DNA of 64,000 nucleotides from Pyrenochaeta sp. MPI-SDFR-AT-0127 (lineage: Eukaryota > Ascomycota > Dothideomycetes > Pleosporales > Cucurbitariaceae): the NCBI GenBank assembly GCA_020747015.1, contig JAGTJM010000004.1, positions 806,001 through 870,000 of the forward strand. Reading direction: 5' to 3'. Position numbers and translations under genes: made by a program. The first letter of the stretch is position 1. The number at the start of each line of letters is the position of its first letter. Below the pieces are notes generated by a model that was given only the letters and a program-made list of their open reading frames with translations, made no database searches and was not told the DNA's origin. Below are positions 21,655 to 33,102 of the stretch, in pieces.

Positions 21655-24052
21655 ATATCGGGGACCGCTGACTATGTCAGTCTCTGCCAAATCTCTCTGT
21701 AACGCTAAAGAGGGCTGTGCGATGTGCGAGTGTCACGCCAAAGAGATCGCTAACGTTTTGATGGGTAGGTCTTCAGGATTGGCTACACACCAGCGGTTAG
21801 AGCTCGAGAACTTGGTCGGTGTCGTCGATCTTACGAATTAAGGCTGGGTTTGGGCAATGGCAAGAATGGCATGCCAACGCATGCAAGGTAGCTAGGGATG
21901 ATTTCCGCAACATCATCATGATACTGGCGAATTAGGCATATTTACGAGACTTGATATGTCATTTCCGGTGGAAACTTGCAAATATGGCTAATAATGGTGA
22001 TATTGGCATTGAGCTTCAGGGTTCGATCTTTTCATGCAGCTCATGGACATAACCATCTGAAGCCTATCGTGTGAATAAAAGAAACATAGAACAAGCTGCT
22101 TATAATCTAGCTCGTACGGTATAATGGAGGCTACAAAGTTCTTTAATCTTCCCTACGATGTCCTACTAATAGTCCCTTAATTGAGAATTTCGCCGATCAT
22201 CGAAGATGTCTTTTTCCCTAACGACAAACAAAATGTGCTTTTACAGTTCCACATTACTATGAATTTATAACTCATCATCGCCCCGCTGGCAGATGTGGAC
22301 ACTACCACATGACTTGCATATGCTGGGATTCTCAGAATTCTGCCATTATCCTACTTGGTGCACGATTTGCCTATTGTTCTCCTCCTATAGCTATGTTAAT
22401 TGTCTGGTAGATTCAGCATCCTAATTAATAGTGTGCTATCATAAGTCTTGAGTCGCGCCCTAAATGCAATGGGCCCTTTACTAGCTAGTGAAGCTGCACA
22501 TGTTTATCCCATTCCTATACCCCAGAACAACAGCAGGCAATGCGTACATTGGCGAGTGAAGATCAAGAACCGGCATTCTTTTGGTTGTTCATATTCACCA
22601 TTGCGCAAACGTAAAAGTTTACGTCAATCGTTAAAGCTTACATCAATCGCTCTCACTGAAGTTCCGTGTTGTATTTAGAAGTGCAACTTTTTGGAATGAC
22701 CTATCACCTCTTCTATCGACCAGCAAACGGTTCCTATATATTTATAGCACTTCAGGCATAGACAAAGTAAGTATTATATAGGGTTATGGAATACTAACTC
22801 CTAAAGCTCTCGCATAGCGTTATCAACCCCAAATTAAGCATCAATACGTCTAGCCTCTAGAGCGGATACCCATGCAACTTTGATGTATATAAGGATATTC
22901 CGGTAGAATTTGTTACATGTCCTGTATAAGTCGTAGTGCAGAGCTTGCGCTATAGTGCCCAGCGGCCAGGAAAGTCTATGTCGGGAGGAGTTATCCCGCA
23001 TACTGCTGCTACGAGGCTATGAAACCCGATCTTAACCTGATTCCTTACTTCAAACACAAACACTGTATTCTCGCTTGATACTGTTAATTGCATACGACAG
23101 CCCAATTCGTAAGGTTGAACTCTCTATTTTCTTCAATCTTAGCCTTCAGGGCCTAACTAGAAGCTAAACGCCCGGTATTGCTCTGTGCTTGAACCTGTGG
23201 CAGCTTACTCTAGTACTCCCAGCCGTGTCTGATAGCATCTTCTGTAGTGTAGATTAGAATATTGCAGCTTTGCAAGAAGTCCGCAATTTCGTGGCATCGG
23301 GTAGAGGAGCAAGATTACACAATTTTGATCTCTCCTTGAATGTTACGTACTTCTCCCTGTGTCTGAGACTTTTGTAGTTCGTATCATCCAACATATGCAG
23401 CTCGGAAACCTAGTGTCCTTTTGCACCATCTATAACGATTTCCACAGATTTCAGGAAGGTGGCACACTCAGTTAATATTCAACATGCTTTGATGCCTATT
23501 GCAGAAGGAAAGGCCATTCTAATAACTTTTCTCAATTTTCAAACGGCAATTATTGGGAGGATACTAGGGTTGAAACATAGACATTCTCATTACCAAGAAC
23601 TAAGTGAGGATTGTGTCCAAGATGGCTCTTTCTGACCTGAAGCAAATCTACAAAGTGGTGTAAGCATAGCAGCCAATATTCGTAGTGTCGAGTATTGTAT
23701 CGGTTGTGTGAAGTGGATGATGTCAATATTTTTCAAAGAGGTGCCATTGCTGTTCGTGCCTTTCCTTGAGTCACGACTTAATGGGGCTGTTGTGAGTTGT
23801 CTATCCTCATTAGCTTCATTTCTGTGACCATACCACAATCAATGTGCATCATATCAAAAGTTATCAGCTCAGATCAGCAAACATGGAAACAAGGGTGAGC
23901 GTGCAGGGAGAGGTCACTGAGAGACCGCTATATTAGGCAGATGTACGTGCATCATGATGCAACCATAAGTGCTCGAAAAGGCGTAGATGGATGAATCAAC
24001 TGTGTCGCAGCATGATGCATTTCGGAGATATTCTCTGCGAGACGATTCAGTC
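21655..24052. other. AT-rich gene-poor region
   Basis: About 2.4 kb with many stops in all frames and visibly lower GC than the flanks, especially from 22,080 to 23,600. No intact gene is seen. Part of it may be a decayed gene, listed separately. The 23590-23838 (-) stretch lacks any domain and looks accidental. Confidence 0.5.
22124..22680 (+). pseudogene. possible relic of an F-box-like or related fungal gene
   Basis: From the ATG at 22124 the frame reads METKFF-like residues then NLPYDVLLIVP and a stop, which resembles the start of an F-box (LPxDVLLxI). Downstream, 22448-22560 reads ALNAMGPLLASEAAHV, similar in style to the (A)SEAAxVFY segments of fungal F-box/DUF proteins. A neighbouring frame then continues with hydrophobic residues (PAFFWLFIFTIAQT). 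Stops and frame changes break any single product. This is pattern similarity only, and an unrelated AT-rich spacer remains possible. Confidence 0.2.
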
Positions 24053-25749
24053 TCATGCAATCTCATCAGTCATTCCTGCCAACACTCCTGCACCAACGAT
24101 GCCGCCATCCAGCGCTTCCTTCAACGTTACTGTCTTTGATGCATTTGCTTTTGACCCCTCCTCGACCAAGATGTCGATCCACTTTTGGCAAGTTTGTAAC
24201 CACTTAGGGTATTGCGATATTGTTCCACCGGCGTAAGCAATCACCAGTTCTTCTGTGTCCCTTTTCTCATTTGTATGCGTACCATTACTAGAGAACCTCG
24301 ACTTTGCGGGGTTCTCGATTTCAACATCGCCAACACAGTTTAAAAGACCTACGCAAGCAGCAGCGATCAATGCTGAGGACCGCTGTTGTACTGCCTCAGC
24401 GATATCGCGAATCATTTCGACTCTTTCAACTGTCCAAAACGGCTCAGATGAATCAGACCCTGGGAATCTCTTCTCCAATTCTTCCTGAACGATGCGTCCC
24501 CCCTTTCGCGCTACAATTTCGGAAAGAAATCTCGTTGGTATGGCGTTCTTTCTTTGTAACGATGAAGGCACCTCCACTCCGGGTTCTCTTGATGTTGAAT
24601 CAACAAGCACCAGCCGTACTATTTCACCCAGGTATCGTCCAGAGGTCATGTATTCAAATGGCTGAAACCCTGGAGCATCGCTATTTGCATCAAGTGTTCG
24701 GTCCCATGATGTTTTGATGTTAAGATCAATTAATGGTTTGTCTGTGCCTCTTATCGTCCACTCGGTATTGATGACGACCGTCTCCACCGCATCTGGATTG
24801 GGAAGCGCTTGCCTTTTGGCAGGGTGTAGCGCACTCAGCTTCATAGGAACAGTTGCATTCGTCCCAGTCCCCACAATCAGACCCATTGCTACCCGGCTAT
24901 TCGGTGCTGCTTTGACCGCGTATGCCATCGAAGCGAAGGTTGCCACAGTATCATTAGTAATAGCGGCGACCCGTATCCGTGGCAGTGGAAATGGCTTCTG
25001 CTTTTCATTTGATGGGTCGCTTGTAGAGAACCCATTAATTGCAGGTGCCTGGCAGTGTCGCGCATACCCAGCAAGGAGCATCTTGCCCAAGTTGAGATCC
25101 GACGTGATAGCAAAGCCCTTCCCCATTGGCAGTAAAGTCGCTTCTGATAGACGAGTCTGCCTACAGGACAAGTTAGCGTATTGCTATGCTTGCACTGGAT
25201 TCTCATAACTTACGCCATAGGGAAGCTAAAAGTGATACCAAGTAGGATCTCTTCGCCCAAAGGGTTCTCGACGGGCTCGTTTGCCAGTTCCCCATCGAGG
25301 GCTTCTCTGACAACTTCTGCAATGCAGTCGCCAATCCATGTAAACAAGTCCTCAGCCTGGTCCATCTTTAGGTGATCCTCAATGGGCCAATTCTTATCAT
25401 GCCTCCTCTTGATCTGAGTGAAGACATTTTCGCCGACAGTACTACTTCGTACATGCTCGCTCTGTGCAGGTCGATCCTGTTCCCCTGCCAACTCGATGAA
25501 TCCGACTCTTAGATTGGTACCTCCAACATCAATGCTGAGAAACTTGCCCTTTTCCTTACCAGTCGGTAAAGCAGTGACGGGGGTGACCAAGAAATGCTCC
25601 GTGGACGTCCTTGCAAGGTCGGTGTAGGTTGCCGAGAACCGGTGCGCTAAGTCGAGTAACGTGCTCGTATTGATGAAGCCAGTCAGTGCTTCGAGGGCAT
25701 CTGCAACATCAGCATCCTGTCGATCAGGGGTCGTCCGTTCGTTCGCCAT
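24053..25749 (-). CDS. hexokinase-family protein, atypical (possible regulatory paralogue)
   Basis: Two exons on the minus strand, 25749-25214 and 25160-24053, give 1,644 nt (547 aa). The small domain has the phosphate-binding loop LSIDVGGTNLRVGFI. Sugar contacts of hexokinases are recognisable: SFPMAQT, the Lys of GKGF, the Asn-Asp of ITNDTVATF, the Glu of NTEW and the Glu of SGRYLGEIVR. The second phosphate loop is GLIVGTGTNATV. Differences from true hexokinases are A for G after NDT, TV for the usual CY after GTGTN, and AYAGGTISQYP in place of the adenosine-binding G-x-DGS-x-x-x-x-YP segment. These recall the non-canonical hexokinase paralogues of moulds that act in carbon and protease regulation (XprF/HxkC type). 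A true glucokinase cannot be excluded. Confidence 0.85.
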
Positions 25750-26454
25750 GACGGACTGGTATTAGACTCAGGAACGAACGTTCAAAAACACGAGGCTACC
25801 GCCAGGATGAAAGTCGAGCCGAAGCGCCCTATCACGCCACAGCTGATGCAACGCCAATGATTATGCAGAACCCAGAGGCGCGAGAATGAACGTAAAATGC
25901 CTGTCGTCACCTAGGAAAAGGAACCAAGAACCAGCTCAAAAGAAGGGTAGGAATGAAATAAAAACACTATAAGCCCGAGAGAAGTACTGTTCGTAATCGG
26001 TGGAATTCGTGAAAGTCTTCCGTAATCGGCGTTGCATCCAACCAGACGCCACACAACAAAGATGCGGGGAATTGTTATGCCGTGCTCGAGACCGAATCCA
26101 AGAATAGGTTTTGCGGGTCGTTCCTTCCTCCCGGGGCGTCTGCGAATGTTGTGCAACTGCCGCGGTATCCTGAAGCGCTGAGTAACACTAAGACCGAACA
26201 TTTCCCACCCACCGAGTTATTATACAGCGCATCTAGCTACGCAATTCTCACCCCTTTGCGTGTGATCCTGCCTGTTTTGGTGAAGCGTCATCAGCCCTTC
26301 GCAGCGCCTATCAGCTCATCATTCCTTTTTGGATCGCTTCTCAGGCCGAAAAAGGCGCCCCGTCACATCACATAAGCGCAGCAACGCCGTCTCCCCAACA
26401 TCCAGGCCCACGCCAACAAAACCTACATAAGCCTCTACCCTCCCACTACCCCAA
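25750..26454. promoter_or_regulatory. shared 5' region of hexokinase-like and GILT-like genes
   Basis: About 700 bp between two divergent starts. Open stretches at 25911-26201 (-) and 26082-26375 (+) are antisense to one another and carry no domains. Confidence 0.4.
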
Positions 26455-27322
26455 ATGGATTCAAAGACGCCCCTCCTCCCTCGCGCCCACCCTTCCCAGG
26501 ATGAGGTGAACGCTGCGGACGCGACAATGGCCCGCCACCGCTCCAACAAATCGCGCTTCCAGATCGCTGCGGTTGTGTTTTTGATAAGTCTGTTCTGGCT
26601 AGCGCGCACGTGGAACTGTGACCATGAGCATCTCGAGGTGGACACCAAAGTTCCGCTGGAGGTGCACATAATGTCCAAATGCCCGGATGCGCGGGATTGC
26701 TTCAAGAAGCTCGTTGTGCCTACCATGGCAAATGTCTCCGAGAAGGTGGACTTCAAGCTGAGCTTCATTGGGAGGTATGTGCATCTCGCGATTCAGTCGT
26801 CAACCATCCATTCCAGATCATGCGGAATGTCTGGTGCACCTAACATGTGAGGTCCATGCGGCTAACACTACATCCAGAGTCACAAATGACGATGATGGCG
26901 TTCAGTGCAAACACGGCCAAACCGAATGTTTAGGCAATATCCTGATGCTCTGCGCCGCCGCCGAATATCCCGACCCAAAGCTCTATCTCGGCTTTTCGAA
27001 CTGCCTCATCTCCGACTACCAAGAGATTCCCGCAAAGTCCCTCGTCGAGGACTGCGCATTAGAACATGGGCTTGACTTTGATGTGCTCAACCACTGCATG
27101 AGCAAAGACACCGGCGCATACGGCATGGGCTTGTTAAGAGACAGCGTACTGCACAGCCAGGACGTGGGTGTAGAAACAAGCTGTACAATCAGGCTGAACA
27201 ACAAAGTCCGGTGTGTATACGATGACGGGGAGTGGAAAGACTGCCATGATGGGTCCAACCCTGAGGATTTGATAAGTGACATTGAGCGTTTATATGATGA
27301 AGCACAAGGCTGGACATACTAG
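26455..27322 (+). CDS. GILT-like thiol reductase family protein, membrane-anchored
   Basis: Exons 26455-26774 and 26878-27322 give 765 nt (254 aa). A cytosolic N-terminus of about 35 residues is followed by one hydrophobic segment, FQIAAVVFLISLFWLART, which suggests a signal anchor. The lumenal part begins VPLEVHIMSKCPDARDC and continues with the family block QCKHGQTECLGNILMLCAAAEYP and GLDFDVLNHCMS-type residues, then ends with SCTIRLNNKVRCVYDDGEWKDC. These match the gamma-interferon-inducible lysosomal thiol reductase family in fungi. The usual CXXC is replaced by C-x5-C (CPDARDC), so reductase activity is uncertain. It probably acts in the secretory pathway or vacuole. The intron is 103 bp. 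Confidence 0.85.
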
Positions 27323-27559
27323 GATCTTAGGCCTGGAGGCTTTTTTTTGGCGTTTTGTGGAATTTTTTCCAGGCATCGTAGAGATGATACCCAAACACTT
27401 TTCAGTGTTCAGCGCATACCATACCGCATAATATCATGTTTAATGCATTATTCGATTACTCTGAAATATTATTTGAGACTCCTACAATGCAAGCCTAGAT
27501 CCATGCAGTGCTCCATGCTAACCGTGCAATGACTTCCCATCCTTGTCCTCGGTTGCTCA

Positions 27560-28396
27560 CTACTGGAATTCACCAAACTCCCCATCGTCAAACCCTAGAT
27601 CCTGTGGTGTTGGATTGGGACTGTGCTCAAAGCTCTGCCTACTCCGTCTCCTCTCCTCCTTGACGCTCTTTGCGCTGGGAGGCGGCGGTAAAAATCCTCC
27701 TCCGCCGCTACCCGGCGGCGGCTTTATGCTGAAGAGCGCATCCTGCTCGCTCCTTTGCTGCTCCGGTGTACTCTTCTCTCCCTCGTGCGATCTTGACCGT
27801 CGCCCCTTCAAGCCGCCGAGATTTATCGATATCGTCTCACCCTCTTTGAGGCTAAAGTCGCGCTTCGGTTCTTCCAACTCTTTCTGTGATGACTTTGAGG
27901 AGCGCGCCCCAGGCCCAGCTGTTGCCGTGGGCTTTGTTTCGAAGCCGAGTACGCGCCGTGCGTCTTGGAGGGCGATGCTGAAATCGAATGCCTCGGAACG
28001 CTCCTCAAATCCCATGCCCAGCACCGCTTTCCGCCCTTCGCCTACCACAGTAATGGCAAAGAACCGACTACTGTCCAAAGCTTGTTCGACTATGCGCTCG
28101 CTTGTATATGGCGCTGCAGCGAAAAGATCGCCGTTCTTCGGGTCCTCCAACAGTATCGTTGTGGTGACTTTCTCTTCGTCGGCATTTTGTTCGGAGGGTA
28201 TTGAGGTCTCGACGATGCGTATCCGTGCGGTGAAAATCTGTAACTTATTATTGTTCGCGGTCCATGTTGAGGCCTGATAGCCTTTTGTAGAAATCGCGGG
28301 CGGAATTTGATAGATGTGGACTTTCGGTGCGAGGTAGAGGATGCGTTGAATCGCCGTAGAGGGCAGCGGGCGGCCAGTCAGAGGGTCAACGTTCAT
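27560..28396 (-). CDS. NECAP-like adaptin-ear-binding coat-associated protein
   Basis: Cytosolic clathrin-coat accessory protein with an N-terminal PHear domain and a disordered tail that binds adaptor ears. I take the ATG at 28396 (278 aa, single exon). The frame is open further up to 28537, but the family starts at a DPLTGRPLP-type sequence. The PHear domain covers residues 1-165: AIQRILYLAPKVHIYQIPP, KGYQASTW, NGDLFAAAPYT, SSRFFAITVVGEGRKAVLGMGFEERSEAFDFSIALQD. The tail has a SINLGGLKGRR motif, a Gly/Pro-rich stretch (PPPGSGGGGFLPPPP), and ends DGEFGEFQ. The WVQF-like ear motif of animals is not evident. Family assignment is confident. Confidence 0.88.
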   Translation of the reverse strand: MNVDPLTGRPLPSTAIQRILYLAPKVHIYQIPPAISTKGYQASTWTANNNKLQIFTARIRIVETSIPSEQNADEEKVTTTILLEDPKNGDLFAAAPYTSERIVEQALDSSRFFAITVVGEGRKAVLGMGFEERSEAFDFSIALQDARRVLGFETKPTATAGPGARSSKSSQKELEEPKRDFSLKEGETISINLGGLKGRRSRSHEGEKSTPEQQRSEQDALFSIKPPPGSGGGGFLPPPPSAKSVKEERRRSRQSFEHSPNPTPQDLGFDDGEFGEFQ

Positions 28397-29298
28397 GATG
28401 GATATTGACCGGGCCCGGCGATAGTGCTGTCTTGCTATTGTAGTAGGTTGGGGGGTTAGTAGCGGAATGTATATATCTGCTGTTGATGTTGTAGCTCTGG
28501 GGATAATCGAGGTAGCTATAATTTGGCGGGGTAACAACTTCCAAACCCAAGCTTCATATTATTCAAAACAAATGGAGATCCTGGGTTCGAAAGAGGGGTT
28601 CCAATTAGGGAGCCGCAGACCTGCGGCTTCAGCTTCAAACGACTCGTCAAACGGGCGTGGTCGGAAGGGCTGGAGGACATGGCTGCATTTTGGTACGTTC
28701 AGCGGTGATGCGTTGGCACTGCAGCGTCCTTTGGAGACACCCCGCCCTTTCAAACCGCTGCTTGAGTATGCAACTCGAGTAACATGACCGGATAGCGCTG
28801 CGGGTCATTGTCGAATCGGCGCTTGAGGCGCCGATCCAGATCATTGCGCCTTCGTTTGGAGAGCCGAAAGATGAATGGCAAGACTGTGGTTGGATAGGAG
28901 CATGGAGCTTGGTCACATGAGAATGTCCAAATTGTACAACTCCCGACCTTTCATTGAAGGACCCATGACCTGCTTGCGACTGAGTAAAACATTCTCGAGA
29001 TACAGGTGACCTGTTGCGCTCATGTCCGTTGATCAATCACGTAGATGTGTCTTCTGATGCCCAGAACTGGGCTCATGGCGTAGAGTTATCCTTTGTACTG
29101 ACTAAGATATGGTGACTGTAGAATTATGGTGGATCGTAAACATGTATAAGTCCTTTCTAGCTATCTATGAAGAAGAATAAAGACATAGATTCGAGCACGT
29201 GCCTTGGTTGGCAGTGCAACGCGTGACAGAAACTGAGTATGCTAGCAAAATATGTACATTGAAGGTCTTCAAAACCGAAAAATAGCTTGGCCAAGTGC
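28397..29298. other. intergenic between NECAP and tyrosinase
   Basis: About 900 bp with the NECAP promoter and the tyrosinase 3' region. Antisense open stretches at 28467-28787 and 28647-29036 have no domains. Confidence 0.4.
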
Positions 29299-30660
29299 CT
29301 AGATGTACGTGTAGCAGAATGGACCACCCATGGTAGTCATAGTATCGGCAATTTTAAGAGGGCCAGGGTAGGCGTAACCTAAGGTCATTGAATCTGTCAA
29401 TTGGGTCGCGGGTGCCGTAGGATCGCTGATGACAATTGTTCCATAGATTGCATTTGTACGGTTGGACGGGTTCAAGTTCTGCCATGTCCACCATGCGCGA
29501 TCAATGGCAGCGTGATGGAAAAAGAAGTAAGGGTCGCCTAAGGTATCAAATCAGTTTCTCTCTTGCATTCAAGACATAGGAACACGAACCAGGGGAAGTA
29601 AAGAAGTCGGAGCCTGGGTCTCCTCCGACTGTGAAATGTCCTGCCGTATGTACGCCCATAAAGTTGTTTGCAAAGGGGTCAAGTCCTCCTTGCAAATCAC
29701 TCCAGAAAGTCTTGATATCCGGGCTGTTCAGCAGCTTCACAACCATTTCGTCGTTGGTCCATTGACTGGCGGCCCACGGAGAGATATCGCGTTTCAAGCA
29801 GCGAGGATTGTATCCGAGACCAAAGTTAGGATCAGTGAAGTTGGAAATTGGGTTGGGAGGTGTGCAGGTGAGGTCAGTGAAAACGGGACCAATGTTGACT
29901 GGCCAGTCCTTGAATGGTCCTGAGGTTACGCAGCCTCCTCCGGCGCCATGGGGAATCTTGATCAAAGGCGCGTCGTTGGTAGGAATGCCGTAGAAAGTCT
30001 GGTTCGTGCATGCCAAAGCGCCATTTCCGCTTATAGAGGTAGCAGAGCCGTCGAAGACGGGCGACTTCGTCGGGTCATCAGACCAGCGAGGCCAGTTGTA
30101 GTATGGCTGCTGGCCTTTGTATCCACATTCGTTTTTGAGGGCCTGTTCGTAGGCCCAGGTGAACCAACGATGCCACGCTAGGAAGTTTCCAGTATTGTGG
30201 ATAGAGAAGGTCTGCTTGATATGTGCTGCTACAAAGTCATCGTACCTGTTCTGGCAACCAGGACATTCCGCCTTGGGAGTCTTTGGGGGCAGTTTCGACA
30301 TGCACTTCACAGCGGTGATATAGCTCTTCTTCTCAGTCGTCGAGAAAGTTGCCCTGTATTGGTTAGCATCAATTATTAATGGTGAATCGGTCAATTGTAC
30401 CATTCTCGTCGTACTACAATGTTGAATGGATTGCACTTTTTCCATTGGTCGGGCTTCTGAGTTGCCTGGTAGATTTGCTGGTTGAGGCCAGCAACACCAG
30501 AGTAAAGGTCGGACTGTAGAATCTTTCCACCAAGGATGTTGAGAGAAGTCTCTTGTCTCCTATCGAATGAATGAGTAGAAGCAGGCTCCTCCAAAGCTGG
30601 AATTGCACCGGCGATCGCTGCGGGAGCAAGCCACCCGGCGGTAAAGAATGCTGTACGCAT
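29299..30660 (-). CDS. secreted tyrosinase, short type
   Basis: Type 3 copper phenol oxidase, oxidising mono- or diphenols outside the cell or in the secretory route. Exons on the minus strand: 30660-30401, 30353-29590 and 29537-29299, giving 1,263 nt (420 aa). An N-terminal signal peptide (MRTAFFTAGWLAPAAIAGAI) is followed by a propeptide-like segment. All six copper ligands can be placed. Site A has His in VAAHIKQTFSIHNTGNFLAWHRWF; site B has His in GVHTAGHFTVGG and FFFHHAAIDRAWW. The protein stops shortly after site B at FCYTYI and lacks the long C-terminal extension of latent plant-like or Agaricus-type enzymes. The second donor is GTTCGT. Physiological substrate unknown; pigment formation or phenol detoxification is a guess. 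Confidence 0.92.
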
Positions 30661-33102
30661 GGCTTTTGTTGTCGGCTAAAGATGATGAGACGGAGAGTTG
30701 AAAGGGGCTGACGAAGGTGAAGAGGAACGAGTGACTGTATAGGTCGAGAGCGTTGAATAAGGTTCCGGGATAAAGCCCAAACACGAGCCCGGGATTACAA
30801 TATTAATATTAAGACAGAAAGGTGCGTAGAAAAACGTGGCGAGCGACCTGTGCATTTTTCAAGGCTCCGACTGCCCTTCAAATACTCACGAGGCCCCGCG
30901 CCAACGATTGCCCCCTTCTAAGCTCTCCACTGTATAGGTATTCCAATATGGCCATCTTTTTTCTTCCTTCAAAGCCCAGGAAGCCGGTATCATTGTTCCG
31001 CAAAGTTGTCGAGTCAGGACAGGGGGCCAACATGCCTTCAAAGACTTGAAGTGGTTCTAATCAATATGCCCAAAGCCTTCGAAAATTTCCTTCATGCAGA
31101 GCTGACAGGTCACTATCACCATTTGAGCACACAAATACCAATTTTGCACAGTCTGCCGTCCCTAGTCCTATCGAAGCGAACATAAGATCCGTAAAACGTG
31201 GATTCGCATAAGTCTGGGCCGGTATAAGAGATGACACTGCAGAAATTAGGCGCTCCTGGATCCTGCAATGCACTTTCGATGGTTTGATAAATCTACGTTA
31301 TTGGCTACCACTATGTTGGAGATGTCGCTTCCAGTCCTCTAAAGATATACAGGGGACAAGATTCGTTAACGCTTTCAGGGACCCTTGTATCCGCGGCTGC
31401 AGGATGTCTAGTTCCGACAACCGCGTGGCGGAATTTTCACCTCAATCATCCGCATCCTCTGGCTTTCTTCCGAGGCAAAAAGCTTCGCGCTTATGGCGTT
31501 GATCGACGATATCGGATCCCTAGTAAGATCCCTTCGGACGATTCTCATACTGTTGCTCTTACTAATGAGCGACTAGGCACCATCTACTGCGGAACTCCAT
31601 AGAGTGAATTTAGGCTATAAACTACTCGACCAAAATGAGATGTGTGTGTGCGAGGAACGGGAATATAACTTAGTATATACAGGATGGAGGTCCCACGGGA
31701 GCAAGCCAAACTGCTGGTAAATCGCGTCTAATGGAATTGTTTCCCTGTTGAGTCTAGTATGGATTTTCGCTCACGCGATGGGAAACTGATGAAAAGGACT
31801 GTTCACATGTGAACTGGGTGCTTGGGAGATGGAACGACGAACGGGCGGGACTAGGGTCCGGGCCGCGATGATGCGCTAACGTCGGATTCACTGCCAGTCA
31901 AGGGGGAAGAAACCAAAAGGATGTGGAAAGTTTCGCTTAGATATTTAGCGCTTCTTTTACCGCGACGTCAAATTCATTCATGCCGTTTACCGGCAAAATG
32001 CGACGCGCCCAAATGCTGCTGACGACGCGGACGACGCCTTAGTGTTTGGAGTAGAGGGCCGATGAGCCATTCAACTTGGAACTGGATCGAACTTACAAGC
32101 AAGAACCTTTCAAGAAGAGGCACAGTTAACACTCGAAATATTCTCTGCGAACGAAGCAGACTGGGAGTTTTTGGGAACCATTCGCATGGTTAAAGTGGAT
32201 AAAGAGAGTGCGTCAGCAATACTCGCCACCACCTCAAAAGGTCCATCGCTTGCTGCTCGCAACAACCGGACTTCGCTTGCACTCCGTATGTGATGCAAGT
32301 ACCAGTAGCGATACCGTGCATATCGTTCACACGCGACCAAAATTAGAGCTGAAGACTGAAGAGTGAAGACTGTGCTGATTTCTTCGAAAACAATATTGTT
32401 CTGCCAAGAAGACAACAGTTTTGCGGATGATATGAGCACGTGGGAGCGTGATGAGGATGGAGGATTTCTCAAAGGATTTAGTACGAAACTAGTCTGTCCA
32501 TTTCTTTTCGAGTCCGGCTGTTAGAGACTTAGGGTAAGCTACCCACAAAATACCACTAAATCCAACTTTTTGGTCCGCTTTCTTGTCTATTCGATCACAG
32601 CAACAGACGGTAGAGATTACTGCAAAGTTTACAGTGGGTGTAGAGAAGACAAATGCTATGAGCTGTTGCAGGCCTCAAAGGCAGCTGACATGGGCGTCGA
32701 GTCCACTCACGCTCCACCATAGCAGCCACGGCGGGCGGAACTGTCGGCCTGCATTCTAATCACATCCTCATTCTAGCCGTGACAAATGTGATTGGACAGC
32801 GGGGACATGATCCACTCCTTCTCCGAACACAAACACTCCTGTCCCGCCATGGCGACATTAAAGTGGCTTACTATGCATAAACGAGCGGACAGGGCACTGC
32901 CCGGAGCAGGTGCAGGTACCGTTCCAGGCTGAACCAGTTCCCTAGGTCTGGTATGGTTACAGATTGTGTGTATGTGTCTGGCTGTAGATTGGATCCTTAG
33001 AGGAACCCTTAAGGAGATCTTGGAGACCCTTCATTACCAACACGATCTTCATATTGCTGTACTTCACATTACCACGGTAGCCCAGATTGTGGGTCGGTCG
33101 CC
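30661..33102. other. 2.4 kb gap without a recognised gene
   Basis: The first 200 bp would be the tyrosinase promoter and the last few hundred the leader of the rhodopsin-domain gene. In between, the open stretches (31061-31273, 31284-31502, 32110-32472, 32957-33238) are short, lack domains and have no intron-joined extensions that I can find. No repeat or transposase sequence is visible. Confidence 0.45.

Noticed and set aside
23590..23838. 82-codon minus frame downstream of the hexokinase-like gene
   Set aside because: No motif and located in AT-rich sequence; no splice-joined extension found.
28560..28600. GGGTTCGAA, resembling a tRNA T-arm
   Set aside because: No matching acceptor stem, anticodon arm or A box at proper distance on either strand. 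No tRNA gene is supported in the window.
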